Source of the DNA: Cristatella mucedo
Lineage: Eukaryota; Bryozoa; Phylactolaemata; Cristatellidae
DNA length: 64,000 nt
Assembly (NCBI GenBank): GCA_009760855.2
Contig: WPIO01000003.1
Span: 6,266,501 to 6,330,500 of the forward strand
Direction: 5' to 3'
In this document: positions 40,901-46,900 of the stretch, piece by piece
How positions within the stretch are numbered: the first letter of the stretch is position 1
How the letters are laid out: every line of letters begins with the position of its first letter
Program-made: the position numbers and the translations under genes
Notes under the pieces: generated by a model
The model's database searches: none
Seen by the model: only the letters and a program-made list of their open reading frames with translations
What the model was told of the DNA's origin: nothing

Positions 40901-43900
40901 CTCTGCTATGCTTCCCACTTTCTCTTTGTTGAGTGAGATGAAGTCCTTTGGCTATTGAGTGCGTACAGAAAGCGTACAGAAAGCCGCGTAGGCTGTGAGT
41001 GGGCTATACAAAACTCTCCTGCGTAACACCCACTCAGTCTTTATGGCTTTGTGGAGTTACAAACGGAGATACAGACTTAAAAAAAAATTGCCTAACTTAC
41101 CTCTGGGCAGCAAATTGGACAGCGGTTTCACGCTTCCATTTCAGTCGCCGTGCTCAGAGCACTGCAAGATGCAGCTATAACTAGCTTTCAATTACTTTCC
41201 ATGGTGTGAATTTTCAATATGCTTCTCGTAATTTATATCAGTCAGACATTGATTAGGATGCATTTAACCACATCAACTGAATACTCTCAATTTAGGTCAC
41301 TTCAAACTTGACGAAATCCTGGGATACGTTTTAAAACGAAATGTTACGTCACATAATATTGCTAGTCTGCAGTAGTTATTTTGACAAGCATCGGTAATCA
41401 GCTCAAATTTTAACGTCGATGTCACGATATCGTAGTATCTCTTTTAAAAAAAAGGGAAAATTCTTTGATGATCAACCTAAGCCTGGCAGTAATATAAAAA
41501 TAATAATTACAGTACGTCATGTACATGGAGTCCTAAGACAACTAAATCTCTATGCTTGAGCTTTTAACTCGTTCTATGATAATCAACAAGCTACGGCTTA
41601 TGTCATGAAATGTGTGCTTCGAAAAGACGCAAAGTACAAAAGTATCACCTATAGGCCTGACTGCCAATTCGCACAAGAAGCAACTAGGGCCCACCGGGTA
41701 AGTAAGGCCTCTGGCTAGTAACATTCACTGCAGCATGCACCGGTAGGCAAGCAAAACACACGGTAGCAAAACAGACAAGTTCACTACATCAGAGGAAAAC
41801 TGACCAGAACAGATGCCTCTGTATACTAGACGATGCTTGGTCATGACGGTAGTGAGCAAAGCCAGAAGAACTATTTTCAGATTCTCATTGCATACGAACG
41901 GAAGGCTCGATCACCTAAAGGTCTCGTATTTAACTCGAAGGATAGCGAGACGCCTGGAGCCGAGGAGTGGGCAGTGCTTTAGTAGAATAAAGAAGCGATA
42001 TGTTCGAAGAGTTTGGCTGGTTTATGTAAGTGAAGCGACCTGATAAGACATAGGATCTTTTCAACGATTGTATCCTTGATATGGATTCGTTTAAGCTGCA
42101 ATAGAAATGGACTGTCGTGGTAGCTCGGCCGTAGTAAACAGACTGTACATGGTTTTAAACCAATCAAAAATTATTAAGAGGGCATGACAGTAGTCTAGAG
42201 TAAAATCGAGAGCATTAGGCTAGACATGATTTCGCCAACACTTGAACTAGTTTAGCTACCTTATTCGAGCGTATCCATAATCTATAAGCCGTGACTGTTG
42301 AACATAAATCTCACTAGTAGGGTAGTGCCGTAAAGCCTCTACAAGCTTGTAGTCTTAACTTACATGAACTATGCCATTGTCTTGACCGTCTCCATACCAC
42401 CCATTGTGGAAGTGCTTGGAGTTGATTATGTCTGTGCCTTGGCTGCATTGTGAGTTGGCAGCTAATGGAATAAATAGACATAATTAGCTGATAATCATCA
42501 GTTCTTATGAGATTCAGGATTATGCAGAAATCGCATGTGGTGCATATTATTTACCTAATAATACCATAAAATACGAATGTTTCAGAACTGTCTGGTATTG
42601 AATCTGTGACTTTCGGCATAACAACAAGTAAGTAGCTGGCTGCGAACGTCACAACATGTGTACCTTTGCTTTGATCCCCCCAGCCTTCGAAAACCTCAAA
42701 TTCTCTCAACTCACTTGCTGCTTTTATTCATCATATGCTCACATGGATGGTAGCAAATTTCCTAAAACTAAACGATGATAAAACTAACTTGCTGGTTATG
42801 GGTAAACCCAGTGTGATTCACAAATTGAATAGGCTGAAGCTCAATACTGGCTCTGCCAGCATATCTCCCGTTTAATCAGCTCAAAATCTAGGTGTCATTT
42901 TAGGAAGTGACCTCTCGCTAGACGACCACATCTGCTCCAACAGTCAAGTCTGCCTAATTTCAGCTACATAATATTGCTAAAATTAAGTCTTTTTCAGATA
43001 ATGATACGTCTTTTAAGTTGGTCGATGCATTTGTGACATCCCGTCTTGACTTCTGTAACACACTGCTTACTGGTCTACCGGAAAATGCAATCAGGCGATT
43101 ACGGACCGTGCAAAACTCTGCAGCTGGGCTTGTCTGCCGTGTGCTTTGCAGTTGCAACATCACACCACTTGTCGCCGAACTGCACGGGCTACCAGTCAAG
43201 CAACAGAACAACTTCAAGGTTTTGTTGCTCACTTTTAGGTCACTTCCTTCTTTGGCTCTAGCCCATCTCTCAGACTTGCTCCCCCATCAGGCCAAGCATC
43301 GTACCACCCGCCGCTTTTTGCAATCCAGCAGTTTACCAATACCTTGTACGAACCTCATATTCTTTGGAGACCATGCATTTAGTTCGCATGCTCCCAAAGC
43401 AAGAAACTCCCTCCCAACTTGCATCGAAACATCCCCTGAATTTACCACATTTAAAAGGAACTTGAATACACACCTATTTAGGACAGCATTTAGTGGGTCC
43501 CTGTAATTCGTCCTTCGTATGCTTATGCGTGCTGACACTATGCATGCCGCCACTAACCACGTTTGCAAGCGGACCCTGTGCATGCCACCCTTAACCATGT
43601 TATTCATGTTTATCAAGCACGATATTAGACACCATTCAATCCAGCTTTCCTTGGCAGCAAATGTGAAGCGCCTAGAAAGAGATTGAGTTCTCTGAGGGCG
43701 CTTTATCAAGTGCGTTATTATTATTTATTTTATTTTAGCTTGACTAGTTTGCCTATCCGAGGACAGCTCATAAATACTAACAGCAAAGATAGCAGCTGAA
43801 TATTCGAAGGTCTCACCGAGAAAAGAGGTAAAGCTCCACACCATGCTAGAAAGCGGTTATCAGGGATACATCTAGTAGCTACTGCATTTATAAAAACTTA

Positions 43901-46900
43901 CCAAATACATCTAACGGTCAGACTATTTCTACAGCCATTGTCCTTGTCTGAGAGAATAGCTCTTTAGACAACATGACTATTCTACAGTGTCAATAGTTGC
44001 AAAATTCAATCAAAAGCATAGTATTTTAGTGATTCTGCATGTCGAGGTTTGGCGATTTCTATATTTACAAAAAAGCTATGGGCTTTTTGAAGCAGACAAT
44101 GTCTGGAAATATCGCGTGATCTAATAGTCATACAAATCATCCGTTCACAGTATTCTTAATAATTATATTTATAACAATTATAAACGTGTACTGCTGTCTC
44201 AGGGAATCAAACCTCTTTCTAGGAACCTAACATGAGCTGTAAAAGAAGCATGATCAAACGGTTAGTGGTAACATCCACATATCAAGAAACGCAATATCCG
44301 CCTGAGGTTGAATGCACAGTGTCAACATGAAAACATGGCTACTGATAGCGTGCACAGTGTCAGCACGCATGTGCGCATAATAGACAAATCACAAGCACTC
44401 TTCGAATACTATTATAAATTGTTGCATTTTGAGCTTCTTTTTGAACGTCGTTGAGTCAGATGATGTCGTGACGTCAGTCGAGAGTGAATTCCAGACTTAG
44501 AAAGCATACTAACTAAAGACACGGTCAGCAAATAACTTGGTTTATATTAGGCATAGCTAACCTATTTGAGACAGAAAGCAGGTAGTCTGATGCCTAACAT
44601 GGTTATGGATTAAATCTGAGACAGGCTTGAGCCAGACAATGAATGAACCTAAAAGTGAGTGCATAAAACCTGAAGTCAATACACTGCCTGACTGGTAGAC
44701 AGAGATTGTCAGATATAAATCGCGTTACAGTGCAAATGCGACCCTAATTACTGACGATTCTAGCTGCAGATGATTTTAACTCCAAATGTAAGTGCTTTAT
44801 TGAACGGTACGCCTGCAACCAGTGAGTTACATAAGTCGTGATTCGATGTCTCAAATGCGGGGACCAATTTTATTTAGTCTCGTTGTCTAAGTAGGCCCGA
44901 ACTTCAGCAATTGTATGTAGCTCAAAGTCGGTACACTTGACTATCAAGATTTGGTGGTCGTCTAGCGAAACCGGAAACCTAGAAGTCATTCGGATGCTAC
45001 TAGAGATATGCTGGCTGAGCCGAATTTGAGAGCTAAGATTTTCCATTTTTGAGTCTCACATGGTTTCCTCATAACTAGTAACATGGTGTTATCATCATTC
45101 AATTAGAGAAAATGTGCTGCAATCCATTGTGGATTTCAGCAATACATGCAAAAAGCGAGACGATTGAATTTGACATGCTAAGGGCCTCGAAGAGATCAAA
45201 GCACGGTTACAGCTCAGTGTCATCTGCCTATAAATTAAAGCATAGCATATGGTTGGCAATCCCAATGACAAGGTGGATAAAAAAATTTTGAATGGAAGCG
45301 GACCAAGCACAAAGCCCTGAGGTACCACCTACTTTAAAAGGTTCCTTGAATGATATGTTGCCCTTTTATCAATACTCTGTAATCAATATCTACCAATGAT
45401 ATCATTAGATCGGTACCATTACAGTGAGCGAAAGTGTTGCAAACGCGAGATGAGAGGCGCTCTATGGGGACTTAGTGACCAATAATATTAAAAGCTGCCA
45501 AAGGATTAAGCAAAATAATCGAGACAGAGAGACTTTACCTAATTCTACTGTTCTGGGAAGGTCTTTATAGTCCCGAATCAACTCCGACTACTGATTTATC
45601 AGCTCTTAAAGCCGACTGAAACATACAAGCTAGGTTTAAAATGTATATAGAAGAGTCAAATTGGTCAGCGACAACTCCTTCCAGTGTACGTGATAGGAGC
45701 AGCAGTAGGGAGACTTGGCAATTATTGCTCAAGGTGTTGAGATCGCAGCGGAAGTGGTAGTAGTAAAAAAAGAAAGATTCTGTGAAAGGGCATACAAGGG
45801 ATAAGGCAGGGACTACTTAAAAATGGCATGGCTGGGCTAGGAACGAAATGTGCAATTACATGTTGAAGCTATTTTTCGAGGTCCGAGCACTACTTTTTCT
45901 TCGTCCTTAAAGATACTATACAAACTATACGATTACAGATTACATTTACATTTAATTTTTTTTAATTCATAACTGAGCGATATTGGTTTTTAAAACCTTA
46001 TGGCTTGTTTACCGATTTCGGAATGAGAAAATGAATTTGTCTGTTTAATGTACAAAACTTTTCAATGAATTGAACTGCAACTTATCTTTTAAAATGCAGT
46101 GATTTTTTTTATTATCCTTCTTTAAGACAAGTTTTCTATCTGAAAATTATTCTTTATCTTCAATGTAGATGCTAAAATTGTCCTGAGGAATGTAATTCTC
46201 GCGGACTTATTTTCTGCTTACAGCTGTTATTCGTTCCTCATTTTTTCTGGGAAAAGATTCAAAGTTCGTGATAATACTAAGGTTTTTGGCGAAAGGAATG
46301 ACTGTGTATCTTTTGATTACAAATAGTTATTCTAATATTTGAATAAGCAAGCCGTATGTACAGGGTCTTTGTGGTGTGAGGTCACTTTATAAGTTTGCCG
46401 CACTGCCCAAAACCCAGAGAAAAAACAAGAGGCTGTATATTATTGCAAGGAAAGCTTGCAAAAAAAGGAGCTTCGCTTTTGGAACCTTGGACTCCTAGTA
46501 AATCTGCTCATGTCAAAAATAATATAACCTTATTTAAATTCCAAATCTACTATGGCTATTGCTAAAACATTTTCAGTACCAGCATTAGGGAAATACTTAA
46601 AAAAAGCCACTGCAAAAAAAATTTTTAACAAAGGCATCAGAATCACGTCCCCCCAGCCACAAAACATTGTAACTCTGCTAGACGGCTTATGGGCTGTTGC
46701 TGCTCGCCGGACCAACCAACAGATTTCTAAGCTAATGTGATCGCCCATTAGTTCCAGTTCAAAAACGAGTAGCCGAAGTTTTTGCATTGTCTTTTGTGTG
46801 TGGTTTAATTATTAATACACTAGCTCTCAGAGGGTTAAACATTTTTTAGGCATATTTGTTTATGCATTAAGACTTTCACTTCATTTTTCTTGCTTGATTT

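Larger units (their letters stand above)
35064..42363 (-). other. Intron 3 (7.3 kb), repeat-filled
   Basis: The largest intron. It contains a LINE RT fragment (+, 36260-36800), a family-1 LINE 3' half (-, 36885-37760), a TG microsatellite (37808-37938), a diverged repeat pair (38380-39010 and 39640-40300) and family-2 LINE pieces in inverted orientation (39060-39560 minus, 40575-41200 plus). 35250-36240 and 41210-42360 hold nothing I recognise. Confidence 0.7.

Noticed and set aside
46530-46787. 85-codon minus-strand ORF near exon 2
   Set aside because: Hydrophobic and short, with an antisense ORF over it. It has no splice signals compatible with the gene.
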